Numbered from the stretch's first letter, positions 23,556 to 32,774 are shown. The stretch is DNA of 64,000 bases from Leucobacter sp042726155 (GCF_042726155.1 NZ_JBHXHV010000004.1:186001-250000); one strand, 5' to 3'. Translations and numbers: made by a program. The notes: a model not told the origin generated them from the letters alone.

Positions 23556-26042
23556 TTAGAGCCTCGGGACCGCGGACAGGAGCCGGTGGGCGTAGTCCGT
23601 GCGCGGGGCCGTGAAGAACTCGGGGCCCGCGGTCTCGACGACCTCGCCGTTGCGCATCACCAGCACCCGGTCGCAGAGCGCATGCACCACGGCAAGATCG
23701 TGCGACACAAACACCAGCGCGAGGCCGAGCTCCCGGCGCAGCCGCTGCAGCAGCTCGATCACGCTGGCCTGCACCGACACGTCGAGCGCCGAAGTTGGTT
23801 CGTCTGCGACGAGCACCCGCGGATCGGCAGCGAGCGCCCGCGCGATCGCCACGCGCTGACGCTGCCCGCCCGAGAGCCGGTCGGGCGTCGCGCCCGCGAG
23901 TTCGGGGTCGAGCCGCACCAGTTCGAGCAGCTCCCGCACTCGCGCTGCACGCGCATCACGCCCAACACACCCAACACGCGCATCACGCCCAGCGCGCCAA
24001 GCACCCACCCGACGCCCGCCCCCGGCCCGCAGCACCTCGTCGAGCACGCTGCCCACCGTGCGACGAGGGGTGAGCGACGCGTACGGATCTTGCGGAACGA
24101 GTTGGATGCGGCGCAGCTCCGCGCGGTCGCGGCGCGCGCCGAACGGAGTACCGTCCCAGCGCACGTCGCCCGCGGCGAGCGGCAACTGGCCGACTATGGC
24201 GCGGGCGAGCGAGGTCTTGCCCGATCCGGACTCCCCCACGATGCCGAGCGCCTCGCCGGGCACAAGCGCGAACGACACACCCGCCACGGCCCGGAAGTCG
24301 CCGTAGCTCACATGTGCGTCACGCACCTCAAGCAGGGCGGGTGCCGGATCGCCCACCGCAGCCCGCGCCGAAGTTGCAGGCGGGTGCGGCTTGTGTGCGC
24401 CGAGCTCGGGCAGTGGCGGCACCGCCGCGAGCAGCTCCCGTGTCTCCGCTGCCCGCGGGTTGCGGATGACCTTATCGACAGTGCCCGATTCGACCACCAC
24501 CCCCGTGTCCATGACGACGACTCGATCACACATGCCCGCCACCACGGCGAGATCGTGCGACACGAACACGAGCGTCAGCCCGCGGCTCGCACGCAGTTCG
24601 CGCAGCAGTTCGAGCACCTCCTGCTGCACTGTGACGTCGAGCGCGGTCGTCGGTTCGTCACAGAGCAGCACCGCCGGGTTACCGGCGAGCGCGAGCGCGA
24701 TCACGACCCGCTGGCGCTGCCCACCCGAAAGCTGGTGGGGGTACGCGCGCGCCATACGGCGCGGATCGGGCAGCCGCACCTGCGCGAGCAGCGCCTCGAC
24801 GCGCTCGCGCACCGCACCGTGCGCGGCACCCGGCTCGGCAGCCTCGACGGCGGCGCGCAGTTGGCCGCCGATTCGAGTGAGCGGGTCGAGAGCGGTGAGC
24901 GGATCTTGGAACACCATGCCGATGGGCCCGCCGACGACCACACTTCCCGAGCTCACACGCACGCCGCTCGGCAGCAGGCCCAGCAGGGCGCGCAGCGTCA
25001 GACTCTTGCCCGAACCCGACTCCCCCACGATGCCGAGTGCTTCACCGCGCGCGACATCGAAGTCGATGCCGGTCTCACCGCCGACAACAACACCGCCCTG
25101 AGCGGTCTCGATGCGCAGTCCACGCACGCGAATCGCTCCGGGCACGAGCGTTGCGCCCCGGTCGGCGGCAGCCGCGATCCGGCGCCCAAGACCGCCGCCT
25201 CGCGCCGCGCCGCCCGAACCGCCTCCGACCCGCAGCACGTCGCCGATGCCGTCGCCGAGCAGCGAGAGTGCGACCCCGGTGAGCACCACGGCGAAGCCGG
25301 GAATCGCCGCGAGCCACCACTGCGTCGTGATGAACTGCTGGGCGTCCGCGATCATGGTGCCCCAGTCGGGCGTCGGCGGGCGGATACCGAGGCCGAGATA
25401 CCCGAGCGTCACGATGGCGACCATGATCAGCACGATCTCTGTCGCGAGCAGCACGATCGCCTGCGGCAGTACGTTCGGCAACACGTGTCGCAGCAGCACG
25501 CGCGCGTGAGAGAGCCCCCCGCCGCGCGCGCTGCGCACCCAGCCCGAGTCGCGAAGCGCCGAGGTCATCGCTCGCAGCACGCGCGCGTAGCCGACCCAAC
25601 CGACGAGCGCGAAGGCCACCACGATGCCGCCGGCACCCGCGCCGAGCGCGAACACGAGTGCAATCACGATGACGTAGAAGGGGAATGCGATTACCGTGTC
25701 GGTCACGCGCGAAGCGACCCAGTCGACCGCGCCGCCGAAGTATCCGGACAGGAGCCCGACAGTCACCCCGATGACGAACGGGGCGAGCGCGGCGAGGGCC
25801 GCAATACCGAGATCTACGCGCGCCGCGTACAGCACGCGCGAGAGTACGTCGCGGCCCAGCTGATCGGTGCCGAACCAGTGCTCCGCCGACGGCGGCAACA
25901 ACCCGCCGGTGAGCTGCTGTTCGGTGGGCGAGTGCGGTGCCAGCAGGGGGGCGGCGACGGCGACGGCGACGATGAGCGCGGTCAGGATCACGCCGGCGAT
26001 GAACGCCGGCGAGTTCCACGCTCGCCGCCAGATTCCCCTCAT
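23556..26042 (-). CDS. Peptide ABC transporter: permease fused to two ATPase domains (DppC-DppD-DppF)
   Basis: A single 828-residue chain. Residues 1-280 are a DppC-type permease with five to six membrane spans and the EAA-like loop RDSGWVRSARGGGLSHARVLLRHVLPN. A Gly-rich linker (272-287) leads to ATPase 1, with Walker A GESGSGKS at 340-347, LSGGQ at 438-442 and CDEP at 461-464. A second linker leads to ATPase 2, with Walker A at 603-610, LSGGQ at 723-727 and DEP at 747-749. These parts are normally three genes. The start overlaps the permease stop by ATGA (26039-26042). In ATPase 2, residues 678-702 are a short repetitive insert encoded by a 27-bp repeat. Confidence 0.93.
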   Translation of the reverse strand: MRGIWRRAWNSPAFIAGVILTALIVAVAVAAPLLAPHSPTEQQLTGGLLPPSAEHWFGTDQLGRDVLSRVLYAARVDLGIAALAALAPFVIGVTVGLLSGYFGGAVDWVASRVTDTVIAFPFYVIVIALVFALGAGAGGIVVAFALVGWVGYARVLRAMTSALRDSGWVRSARGGGLSHARVLLRHVLPNVLPQAIVLLATEIVLIMVAIVTLGYLGLGIRPPTPDWGTMIADAQQFITTQWWLAAIPGFAVVLTGVALSLLGDGIGDVLRVGGGSGGAARGGGLGRRIAAAADRGATLVPGAIRVRGLRIETAQGGVVVGGETGIDFDVARGEALGIVGESGSGKSLTLRALLGLLPSGVRVSSGSVVVGGPIGMVFQDPLTALDPLTRIGGQLRAAVEAAEPGAAHGAVRERVEALLAQVRLPDPRRMARAYPHQLSGGQRQRVVIALALAGNPAVLLCDEPTTALDVTVQQEVLELLRELRASRGLTLVFVSHDLAVVAGMCDRVVVMDTGVVVESGTVDKVIRNPRAAETRELLAAVPPLPELGAHKPHPPATSARAAVGDPAPALLEVRDAHVSYGDFRAVAGVSFALVPGEALGIVGESGSGKTSLARAIVGQLPLAAGDVRWDGTPFGARRDRAELRRIQLVPQDPYASLTPRRTVGSVLDEVLRAGGGRRVGAWRAGRDARVGCVGRDARAARVRELLELVRLDPELAGATPDRLSGGQRQRVAIARALAADPRVLVADEPTSALDVSVQASVIELLQRLRRELGLALVFVSHDLAVVHALCDRVLVMRNGEVVETAGPEFFTAPRTDYAHRLLSAVPRL

Positions 26043-27067
26043 CGCGCCGCCCCCGACACGGCCAGGTGTTCTGCGCCGGCACCAGCGGTGTCGCGAGCGA
26101 CGCCGAGAGTATCAGCGTCAGCGACGCGCAGCCGCGGGTCGAGCGCGCTCGTCAGCACGGCCGTGAGCGTGGTCACCACGACGACGGCTACCGCGCAGTA
26201 CAGCGCGACGCCCTGCACGACCGGAAAGTCGCGATTGCCGATCGATTGGAAGAGCAGCGAACCCAAACCATTAATGCCGAACACCCGCTCAACAACGAGC
26301 GTGCCGCCGATGAGATACGCGGTGTTCACGCTCAGCAGCGTCAGGGTCGGTAGCGAGGCGCTGCGCATCACGTGCCGCCACAGAATGCGCCGTTCAGGGA
26401 CGCACGCCGCCCGCAGCGTCGTCACGAAGTCGGCCTCAAGCGCCTCGATGAGCTGCGCCCGGAGAGAGCGGATCAGCGGCGGCGCCATGCCGAGCGCGAC
26501 CGCGACCGCTGGCAAAAACAGGCTGCGGAGCGGTTCGCCCGGGCCCGTTCCCACTCCGCCCACTGGAGACCACCCGAGTTGCACCGCGAACACGATGATC
26601 AGTAGGAGCCCGATCCAGAACAGCGGCATGCCCATTCCCACGGCGGGCACGATGCGCACCGCGTGATCGATCCAGCTGTCTTTTCGCAGCGCGGCGGCGA
26701 GCGCGAGCGGCACCGCTATCAGCACGGCCAGCAGCACCGCGAGCAGCACGATGCCGAGGCTGACGGGCGCTTTTTCCAGGATCAGCGCGCGGGTCGACGT
26801 GCCCGTGACGAGCGAGTTGCCCGTATCGAAGTGGAAGAGCACCTGGCCAGCGAAGTCCGTGAACTGGCGCCAGAGCGGCTGGTCGAGGCCGAGCTGGGCG
26901 CGGAGAGCGGCGACAGCCTCTGGGGTCGCGCGCTCGCCAAGAATCATGCTGGCGGGGTCGCCGGGCACGAGCCTCAGCAGGAAAAACACTGCAACCACCA
27001 CGCCCACCATGACGGGCACCACGCGCGCGAGCAACCTCGCTATCGCGCGGAGTGCCCGTCTCAGCAC
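26039..27067 (-). CDS. Peptide ABC transporter permease (DppB type)
   Basis: A 342-residue integral membrane protein with six hydrophobic segments. The N-terminal RLVPGDPASMILGE and the EAA loop EADFVTTLRAACVPERRILWRHVMRSA are diagnostic of the DppB/OppB permease. It pairs with the fused permease-ATPase gene, which overlaps its stop. GTG 27067 is the start. The C-terminus carries an extra 35-residue polar tail (LRVADADTLGVARDTAGAG...) beyond the usual end. The substrate is likely di- or oligopeptides, or related amides. Confidence 0.9.
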   Translation of the reverse strand: MLRRALRAIARLLARVVPVMVGVVVAVFFLLRLVPGDPASMILGERATPEAVAALRAQLGLDQPLWRQFTDFAGQVLFHFDTGNSLVTGTSTRALILEKAPVSLGIVLLAVLLAVLIAVPLALAAALRKDSWIDHAVRIVPAVGMGMPLFWIGLLLIIVFAVQLGWSPVGGVGTGPGEPLRSLFLPAVAVALGMAPPLIRSLRAQLIEALEADFVTTLRAACVPERRILWRHVMRSASLPTLTLLSVNTAYLIGGTLVVERVFGINGLGSLLFQSIGNRDFPVVQGVALYCAVAVVVVTTLTAVLTSALDPRLRVADADTLGVARDTAGAGAEHLAVSGAAR

Positions 27068-27097
27068 GTGCTCACTCTCCTCGACCGGTACTCGTCA

Positions 27098-28675
27098 TCA
27101 ATTGGCAGGCGCTTCCACCCACGTGTCCTCGAAGCGTACGCTTCCGTTGGGCAGCACGGTGAAGCCGTGCACATTGTCGCGTGTCGCCTTCAGATTCGCG
27201 GGGAAGAAGAGCGGAATGTAGGGCACCTCGTCGGCGAGCGTCTGCTGGATCTCCAGATAGATCTGCTTGCGCTCCTTACCCTCGGGCGTGGTGCGCCCCT
27301 GCTTCATAAGTTCGGTCACGCGGTCATTCGAGTAGTGCGTCCAGTACGACTTGCTGAATCCCTCAGGGTCGGCCTGGAAGGTGATGAACCCATTGGGGTC
27401 GGGCGCATCCGACTGCCCGCTATTGAGCATGAAATCGAAGTCGTAGGCGAAGAATCGCTCACGGAACACCGCGATGTCGAGCTGTTCGATCTTGACCGTG
27501 ATGCCGATCTTCGCGAGCGACTCCTGCACGATCTGCGCGATCTGCGCACGCTGGGAATCGCCGCTCGCGAGCGTGAGCGTGATGGAGAACCCGTCGGGAT
27601 ACGCCGACTTCGCGAGTTCTGCTTTCGCCGCGGAGACGTCGAAGTCGAGCGACTTCACCGTGTCGTTTGCCGAGTCGGTGATCGTCGGTGGCAGCAGCGC
27701 GTTCGCGACCTCCGCGGTGCCGAACGTGGTTGCCTTCGTGATGCCGTCGCGGTCGAGGGCGAGGGCGACCGCCCGCCGCACGTGCTCGTCGGCGAACTGC
27801 TCGCGCTCGGTGTTGAAGAACACCTGCTCCGTCGACCACCCGGTCGTCTGCGACAGCACGGTGCCCGAACCCGAATCGAGCTGCGCGGCGTTCGCGGCCG
27901 GCACATCGTCGATTGCGTCGAGCTGCCCCCCGGCCAGTTGCTGCTGCAGCTGCGTGTCATCTGTAACCAGCTTGTAGACGAGCGAGTCGAGGTAGGGCTT
28001 GCCCTGCTGCCAGTAGTGCGCATTCTTCACGAAACTCAGGTCACCGTTCGGATCCCACTTGTCGACCACGAACGGGCCGGTTCCGATCGGGTTCTGAAAG
28101 AACTCCTTCTCACTCACACCCCCGAAATCCTTCGGGAAAATGCCGTTCGAGAAGCTCGCGAGCTCCGAGAGGAACGGCGTGTAGGGAGCGGTCAGCGTAA
28201 TAGTGACCTCGCGGTCGCCGGTCTTGCTCACCGCATCGATCGGCGCGTCGAGCGGCAACGGCCCGCCGACATCGAGGTGTCGCTGCAGCGAGAAGATCAC
28301 GTCATCGGGCGTGACATCATTGCCGTCGGAGAACTTCACACCCTCGCGCAGCGTGAACGTGTAGCTCAGCCCATCGTCTGATTCGGTGTACTCGGCAAGC
28401 CAAGGCACGATCTTGCCGTCCTTGTCGAAGCTGACGAGGGGTTCGAACACCTTGTCAATGGCGAAGGCGTTGTTCGCGGTGATCTGTTGATTGAGATCGA
28501 AGTCGGTGACCGCCGCGACGCGGCCGAACTCGAGTGTGCCGCCGCTCACCGGGTCGCCGGAGGCGTCAGGGTCGGTCGCGCCGGAGCCGCCCGCGCACGC
28601 GCTCAGCAGCAGCGCCGCGGCGAGCGCTGCGGCCGCGAGCCCGAGTCGGCGGCGTGGGTTCGGGGTGGGGGTCAC
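27098..28675 (-). CDS. Peptide ABC transporter substrate-binding lipoprotein
   Basis: A 525-residue extracellular binding protein of the SBP_bac_5 family. The signal peptide ends in the lipobox LLLSACAGG (Cys about 27), so it should be lipid-anchored on the outer face of the membrane. The family signature YTFTLREGVKFSDGNDVTPDD is present near residue 95. The GTG start overlaps the amidohydrolase stop (GTGA, 28672-28675). It heads the transport part of a four-gene operon with a permease and a fused permease-ATPase. Specificity cannot be read from sequence. Confidence 0.92.
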   Translation of the reverse strand: MTPTPNPRRRLGLAAAALAAALLLSACAGGSGATDPDASGDPVSGGTLEFGRVAAVTDFDLNQQITANNAFAIDKVFEPLVSFDKDGKIVPWLAEYTESDDGLSYTFTLREGVKFSDGNDVTPDDVIFSLQRHLDVGGPLPLDAPIDAVSKTGDREVTITLTAPYTPFLSELASFSNGIFPKDFGGVSEKEFFQNPIGTGPFVVDKWDPNGDLSFVKNAHYWQQGKPYLDSLVYKLVTDDTQLQQQLAGGQLDAIDDVPAANAAQLDSGSGTVLSQTTGWSTEQVFFNTEREQFADEHVRRAVALALDRDGITKATTFGTAEVANALLPPTITDSANDTVKSLDFDVSAAKAELAKSAYPDGFSITLTLASGDSQRAQIAQIVQESLAKIGITVKIEQLDIAVFRERFFAYDFDFMLNSGQSDAPDPNGFITFQADPEGFSKSYWTHYSNDRVTELMKQGRTTPEGKERKQIYLEIQQTLADEVPYIPLFFPANLKATRDNVHGFTVLPNGSVRFEDTWVEAPAN

Positions 28676-29994
28676 GGGTGGTCCTCTCGTGGGGCGGGTG
28701 CCTGAACTGGCGAAGTCTGCTGTGGGGTCGGGGACGGGGTCAGCTGTGATGTCTGACTTGGAGTACGGGGAGTGCGGGGAGCGGGCGGGGCGGCTGACGG
28801 CGGTGCCGGATCAATCCAGCGTCCTCCGAGCAGCACTCCGACGATTGATTCCGGGTCGGAGAGCGCGCCGCGCTCGCGAGGATCCCTGCGCAGCAGCACC
28901 GCGTCGGCGACCGCTCCAGCGGTAATCCCGCCCGTCGGCACAGCTTCGCGGGGTGCCCCTTGCTGCTGCGCTCTCGCGAGCAGGTCGGCGCCCGCCGTCG
29001 TCGCGGCGACCAGCGCCTCGCGCGGGGTCAGGCCCGCATCGACGAGCGCGTCGAATTCGAGCCGGTTCGTGCCGTGCTGCGCGGAGGTGCCGTAGTCCGT
29101 GCCGAGCGCGATGGCGACGCCGTGGTCTCGGGCGATGCGCACCGCGCCAGGGTGGTGCGCGACAGCGTCGTCGACGCGGTCGGCGAACGCTGCGGGCAGG
29201 TGGCCCGCGCTGATCATCTGCTGCACAAGCCGATAGATGCGCAGCGTCGGCACGAACGTGGTGCCGGCGTCGGCCGCGCGGCGGGCCTGCGCGGGCGTCA
29301 GGTAGATGCCGTGCTCGATACTGGCGGCACCCGCGGCAATCGCGTGGTCGATGGCGGCACCGCCCCAGGCGTGCACCATGACACCGGCGCCGACCGCGTC
29401 TGCGCGAGCGACAGCGCTGGCAAACTCGGCGGCTGAAAAGTGCGACTCAAGCGTCGTCCTCGGTGGCGCGGCGACCCCGGCCGTGGCAACGAGCTTGACC
29501 CAGGTGGCGCCCGCCTCGAGTACGGCGTCGACCGCACGGTCGAGCCCGCCAGCGGCGTCGGCCTCCGCCCGCCCAATGAGGGCGACAGAAAGTCCGACTC
29601 TGGGCCGGTTTTCCGCGGATATTCTGTCGCATCCAGCGAGGGTCAGGCCGCCGGCATCGCGCACGCTCGTGAAACCAGCCCGGAGGGTGTTGGCAAGCGC
29701 AGTCGCGGTTCGTTCATGCTTGACCTCGGGATCCGCGTCAAGGATCTCGCGATCCGCCGCGTCGAACGCGTGCCAGGCTGCGTGCACGTGGGCGTCAACG
29801 AGACCGGGAATGATCCAGCCTGCGTCGGCGTGCGGCGCGGCGGCGCCAGCCTCGGCGCCAATCTCGGCGCCAGCCTCGGCGCTAGCCTCGGCGCCAGCCG
29901 CCTCTTCGAACGCAAAGCGACCGCTCGCCCACGACACGCGAGTCGGCTCTGAGAAGGAGCCGTTGGCGGCCATGACGCGCAGCACTGCACTCAC
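28672..29994 (-). CDS. Amidohydrolase-family metal-dependent hydrolase (imidazolonepropionase/prolidase-like)
   Basis: A 440-residue TIM-barrel amidohydrolase. Metal ligands are visible: HVH in GLVDAHVHAAW, Lys in WVKLVATAG, His in MVHAWGG and SIEHGIYL, and Asp in LGTDYG. Such enzymes cleave amides, including X-Pro dipeptides and N-acyl amino acids. It is the first gene of an operon with a peptide importer, so it may process imported peptides. The N-terminal region has a variable Gly-Ala-Glu stretch encoded by five 12-bp repeats (29841-29900). The C-terminus is a Pro/Thr-rich tail (about 400-440). The substrate is unknown. Confidence 0.85.
   Translation of the reverse strand: MSAVLRVMAANGSFSEPTRVSWASGRFAFEEAAGAEASAEAGAEIGAEAGAAAPHADAGWIIPGLVDAHVHAAWHAFDAADREILDADPEVKHERTATALANTLRAGFTSVRDAGGLTLAGCDRISAENRPRVGLSVALIGRAEADAAGGLDRAVDAVLEAGATWVKLVATAGVAAPPRTTLESHFSAAEFASAVARADAVGAGVMVHAWGGAAIDHAIAAGAASIEHGIYLTPAQARRAADAGTTFVPTLRIYRLVQQMISAGHLPAAFADRVDDAVAHHPGAVRIARDHGVAIALGTDYGTSAQHGTNRLEFDALVDAGLTPREALVAATTAGADLLARAQQQGAPREAVPTGGITAGAVADAVLLRRDPRERGALSDPESIVGVLLGGRWIDPAPPSAAPPAPRTPRTPSQTSQLTPSPTPQQTSPVQAPAPREDHP
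29841..29900. repeat. Five tandem 12-bp units within the amidohydrolase gene
   Basis: CGGCGCCAGCCT-like 12-mers follow one another with one or two base changes each. They encode an Ala/Glu/Gly stretch between the first beta-strands and the HVH motif, so copy-number change would keep the reading frame. Confidence 0.85.
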
Positions 29995-30156
29995 GGGGTG
30001 GCCTGCTTTCTACGAGCTCAAATTCGCGCGGGTCGCGCGGGTGGTTTGGTCTACCTCATCACGATAATCAGCAACTGACGAATGAACCAGTTTCGCGCGT
30101 ACCGAGTGAACCATGCAGCGATCAAACGAGCCATTTTCGGCGGGTAGACTGGCTCG

Positions 30157-30525
30157 GTGACCAGTAGTTCTCCTGAAACCGCCTCGCATGCCCCTCACCC
30201 AGCCTTGCTGCTCGCTCGTGGAATCTTCCACCTCGCGGCAATCGTGACTGTGACGATCTGGGGCTTCTTGGCGTGGCCGCTGCCTTTCCCCGGCGTCTTC
30301 ACCGGCATCGGGCTGTTCGCCCTGTCCGTACTGCTCTGGGCGCTTTTCCTGTCCCCTCGGCCCGTGTTACGAGTCGACCGCTTCGCGCAAGCGCTGTTCG
30401 AGCTCTGTCTCATCGCTGCGGCTGTTGCGGCACTACTCGCGCTCGGCGTGTTCTGGGTGTGGCCCGCTCTGCTCGGCGTCGCTGCCGCTGCGGTCGGCTT
30501 TATCGCTTCGAGCCGCAGCGCGTAA
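30157..30525 (+). CDS. Small membrane protein, YrdB/DUF2568 type
   Basis: A 122-residue protein with four hydrophobic segments (about 27-43, 47-66, 80-98 and 102-117) separated by short loops. The size and span pattern fit the YrdB/DUF2568 family. I start at GTG 30157. It is divergent from the amidohydrolase operon and converges on ptsH, with a strong terminator between. The function is unknown. Confidence 0.7.
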   Translation: MTSSSPETASHAPHPALLLARGIFHLAAIVTVTIWGFLAWPLPFPGVFTGIGLFALSVLLWALFLSPRPVLRVDRFAQALFELCLIAAAVAALLALGVFWVWPALLGVAAAAVGFIASSRSA

Positions 30526-30560
30526 CACTCGTGCGGCACCGGCGCGTACCACGCGCCGTC

Positions 30561-30609
30561 AACACAGTTCGGCCCCGTGAAACCAGGTCTCACGGGGCCG
30601 AACTGTGTT
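30561..30609. terminator. Bidirectional terminator between the YrdB-like gene and ptsH
   Basis: A perfect 20-bp stem (30561-30580 with 30590-30609), outer bases AACACAG/CTGTGTT, closes a 9-base loop. T-rich bases follow on both strands. It lies between converging genes. Confidence 0.88.
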
Positions 30610-30617
30610 GTTCGCGC

Positions 30618-30896
30618 TTACTCGGCGTCGAGGTCCGTTTCCAGAACCTTCACCAAACGATCCAGCGCGTCATCGGCCCCCTCGCCCTCGGCGCGCAGCA
30701 CGACCTGATCGCCGTGCCCGGCCCCCAGGCTCATGAGTGACAGAATGCTCGCGGCGTCCATTGCTTCGTCCGCGGGCTCACCCGGGCGCGCAATCGTCAC
30801 GTCGACGTCGGCCTCTCCGGCCGCTTCCGCGAAGATCGCCGCGGGGCGGGCGTGCAAGCCTTCGCGGCTGGCGACGGTTGCTGTGCGTTCTGCCAT
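30618..30896 (-). CDS. ptsH: Phosphocarrier protein HPr
   Basis: A 92-residue PTS phosphocarrier. His 15 in EGLHARPAA is the residue phosphorylated by enzyme I. The region AASILSLMSLG corresponds to the Ser-46 segment of HPr. ATG 30896 is preceded by AGGAAGAAGAAG, so the longer frame to 30917 is unlikely. It follows ptsI on the same strand after 59 bases. It should supply phosphate to the mannitol EII encoded nearby and to any other PTS permeases of the cell. Confidence 0.96.
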   Translation of the reverse strand: MAERTATVASREGLHARPAAIFAEAAGEADVDVTIARPGEPADEAMDAASILSLMSLGAGHGDQVVLRAEGEGADDALDRLVKVLETDLDAE

Positions 30897-30955
30897 GTTC
30901 TTCTTCTTCCTGATCATTCGGCGGATGAGCCGCTATTGCTTGGACAGTTTGGGGG

Positions 30956-32680
30956 CTACAGGCCGAGGCCGTCAAGAGCCGGAATCAACGCACGCGCCGC
31001 CGTGCGGGCAGCTTTCGCCGACGGTGCGCTCAGCGCCGCATCCGCAATGGCGCGAGCCTGTTCGAGCGTCACCGTGCGCAGCACCGCTGCGACCCCGGCG
31101 AGCGCCCGCGGGCTCATCGACAGCGTGCCGATGCCCAGCCCTACGAGCACGACGGCGAGTGCCGGGTCGGCCGCTGCTTCGCCGCAGACGCCGACGGGCT
31201 TGATCCGCCCGGCACCGTCAGCAGCCGAAGCCGCGCGAGCACCCTCAGTGGTCTCGCGCACGAGACGCAGCACGGCCGGTTGCCACGGGTCGTTCAGCGC
31301 TGCGAGCGGCCCGAGCAACCGATCGGCCGCCATCGCGTACTGCGTGAGATCGTTCGTTCCGAGTGACGCGAAGTCTGCGTTACGCAGCACCGAATCGGCG
31401 GTCAACGCCGCAGACGGCACCTCCACCATGATCCCCGCCGTGGTGAGACCGGCCGAGCGGGCGAGGGCCGTGAAGTCTGCGGCCTCTTCAGCCGTGGAGA
31501 TCATCGGGGCCATGACCCACACCTCCGCCTGATTCGCAGCCTCGGCGCGCGCAATCGCGTCAAGCTGCCGCGAGAGCACCCCTGGCGATGTCAGGTCGGT
31601 ACGATAGCCACGCACCCCGAGCGCGGGGTTCGGCTCGTCAGCGTTCGTGATGAACGGAAGCGGCTTGTCGGCACCGGCGTCGAGGGTGCGAATGACAACC
31701 TTCTTACCCGGGAACGCCGCGAAGACAGCGCCGTACGCCTCGACCTGCTCATCGACGCTCGGTTCTTCGTCACGATCGAGAAAGCAGAATTCCGTGCGGA
31801 GCAGGCCTACGCCCTCGGCGCCAGCCTCGGCGGCGGCGCGCGCATCCTTACCCGTGCCGACATTCGCGAGCAGTGGCACGGCGTGACCATCAGCGAGGCG
31901 ACCCTCGCCGTCAAACACCGACAGCGCAGAGCTCTGGGCGATCCACGCCTCGGCGGCGGCAGCGTCTTCGGCTGTGGGTTCCGTGTGCAGGGTGCCTGCC
32001 GCGCCATCGACGTAGACGCTCGTGCCGTCGGCAATATCATCGACTCCCTGCGCCGCGACAATTGCGGGCAGCCCGAGTGCGCGGGCGAGAATCGCAGTGT
32101 GGCTCTGCGGTCCGCCGCCTGAGGTGACGAGCGCGAGCACACGACGTGGGCTGAGCGTCGCCGTGTCAGCGGGAGCGAGATCCTCGGCAATCAACACAAA
32201 CGGCTCGGCGGCCTCTGGAATGCCGGGCGCGGGTAGCCCGCGCAGCTCTGCGATGATGCGCGCCCTCACATCGAGCACGTCGGTGGCGCGCTCGGCCATG
32301 TAACCGCCCAGTGCCGTGAGCTTCTCGGAGACGCCAGCGGCGGCCTCCCAGACAGCGCGCTCGGCGCTGCGAGCCCCACCCGGGGTGTCTGGGGAGAGAA
32401 GTTTTGCGGCACCCTTGAGCAGCATCGAGTCACCCGCCATCAGCGCCGTCGCCTCGAGCACGTCGCGGCCCTGGCCCGTGGCTCGCGCTGCTCGCTCGCG
32501 AAGTTCGGCCTGCACGGTCACCGACGCCGCCTTGATGCGTGCCGCCTCCGTTTCAGGGGTGGCACCCGCCGGTGACGGGGAGGTACGGGAAGGTTCCTTC
32601 AGGGGCCGGGGCATCTGTCGTACGGGGCCGAGCACCCGCCCGGGAGTTACGCCTACGCCGGAGAATTGCTGCTGCGTCAT
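30956..32680 (-). CDS. ptsI: Phosphoenolpyruvate-protein phosphotransferase (enzyme I)
   Basis: A 574-residue cytosolic enzyme that transfers phosphate from PEP to HPr. The phosphohistidine motif GGGPQSHTAILAR puts the active His at 194. The PEP-binding barrel shows RTEFCFLDRDEEP, LDAGADKPLPF and GTNDLTQYAMA, with the active Cys in VGVCGEAAADP. I start at ATG 32680 (MTQQQFSGVG), which fits the family N-terminus; a frame to 32740 runs into the promoter. It is divergent from the TetR gene, and a palindrome lies between. ptsI-ptsH beside a mannitol operon suggests coordinate use. Confidence 0.96.
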   Translation of the reverse strand: MTQQQFSGVGVTPGRVLGPVRQMPRPLKEPSRTSPSPAGATPETEAARIKAASVTVQAELRERAARATGQGRDVLEATALMAGDSMLLKGAAKLLSPDTPGGARSAERAVWEAAAGVSEKLTALGGYMAERATDVLDVRARIIAELRGLPAPGIPEAAEPFVLIAEDLAPADTATLSPRRVLALVTSGGGPQSHTAILARALGLPAIVAAQGVDDIADGTSVYVDGAAGTLHTEPTAEDAAAAEAWIAQSSALSVFDGEGRLADGHAVPLLANVGTGKDARAAAEAGAEGVGLLRTEFCFLDRDEEPSVDEQVEAYGAVFAAFPGKKVVIRTLDAGADKPLPFITNADEPNPALGVRGYRTDLTSPGVLSRQLDAIARAEAANQAEVWVMAPMISTAEEAADFTALARSAGLTTAGIMVEVPSAALTADSVLRNADFASLGTNDLTQYAMAADRLLGPLAALNDPWQPAVLRLVRETTEGARAASAADGAGRIKPVGVCGEAAADPALAVVLVGLGIGTLSMSPRALAGVAAVLRTVTLEQARAIADAALSAPSAKAARTAARALIPALDGLGL

Positions 32681-32753
32681 TCCTCGTCGAATCCTTTCCC
32701 GTTGCCCAATGCGCGGGCCGGGGCCGCTATGGCCCAGCACACAATTATCTTCT

Positions 32754-32774
32754 TGTATAGCACGGCTATAGACA
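32754..32774. promoter_or_regulatory. Operator-like palindrome between ptsI and the TetR gene
   Basis: TATAGC-ACG-GCTATA (32756-32770) is a perfect 15-bp palindrome in the 108-base divergent spacer. It overlaps a possible -10 of the TetR gene (TATAGA) and lies just upstream of a -10-like GATAAT facing ptsI. The likely ligand is the adjacent TetR protein. Confidence 0.55.

Noticed and set aside
23529..26666. Plus-strand frame of 1045 codons
   Set aside because: It is antisense to the fused peptide transporter and permease; composition is Arg/His/Ala-rich without motifs.
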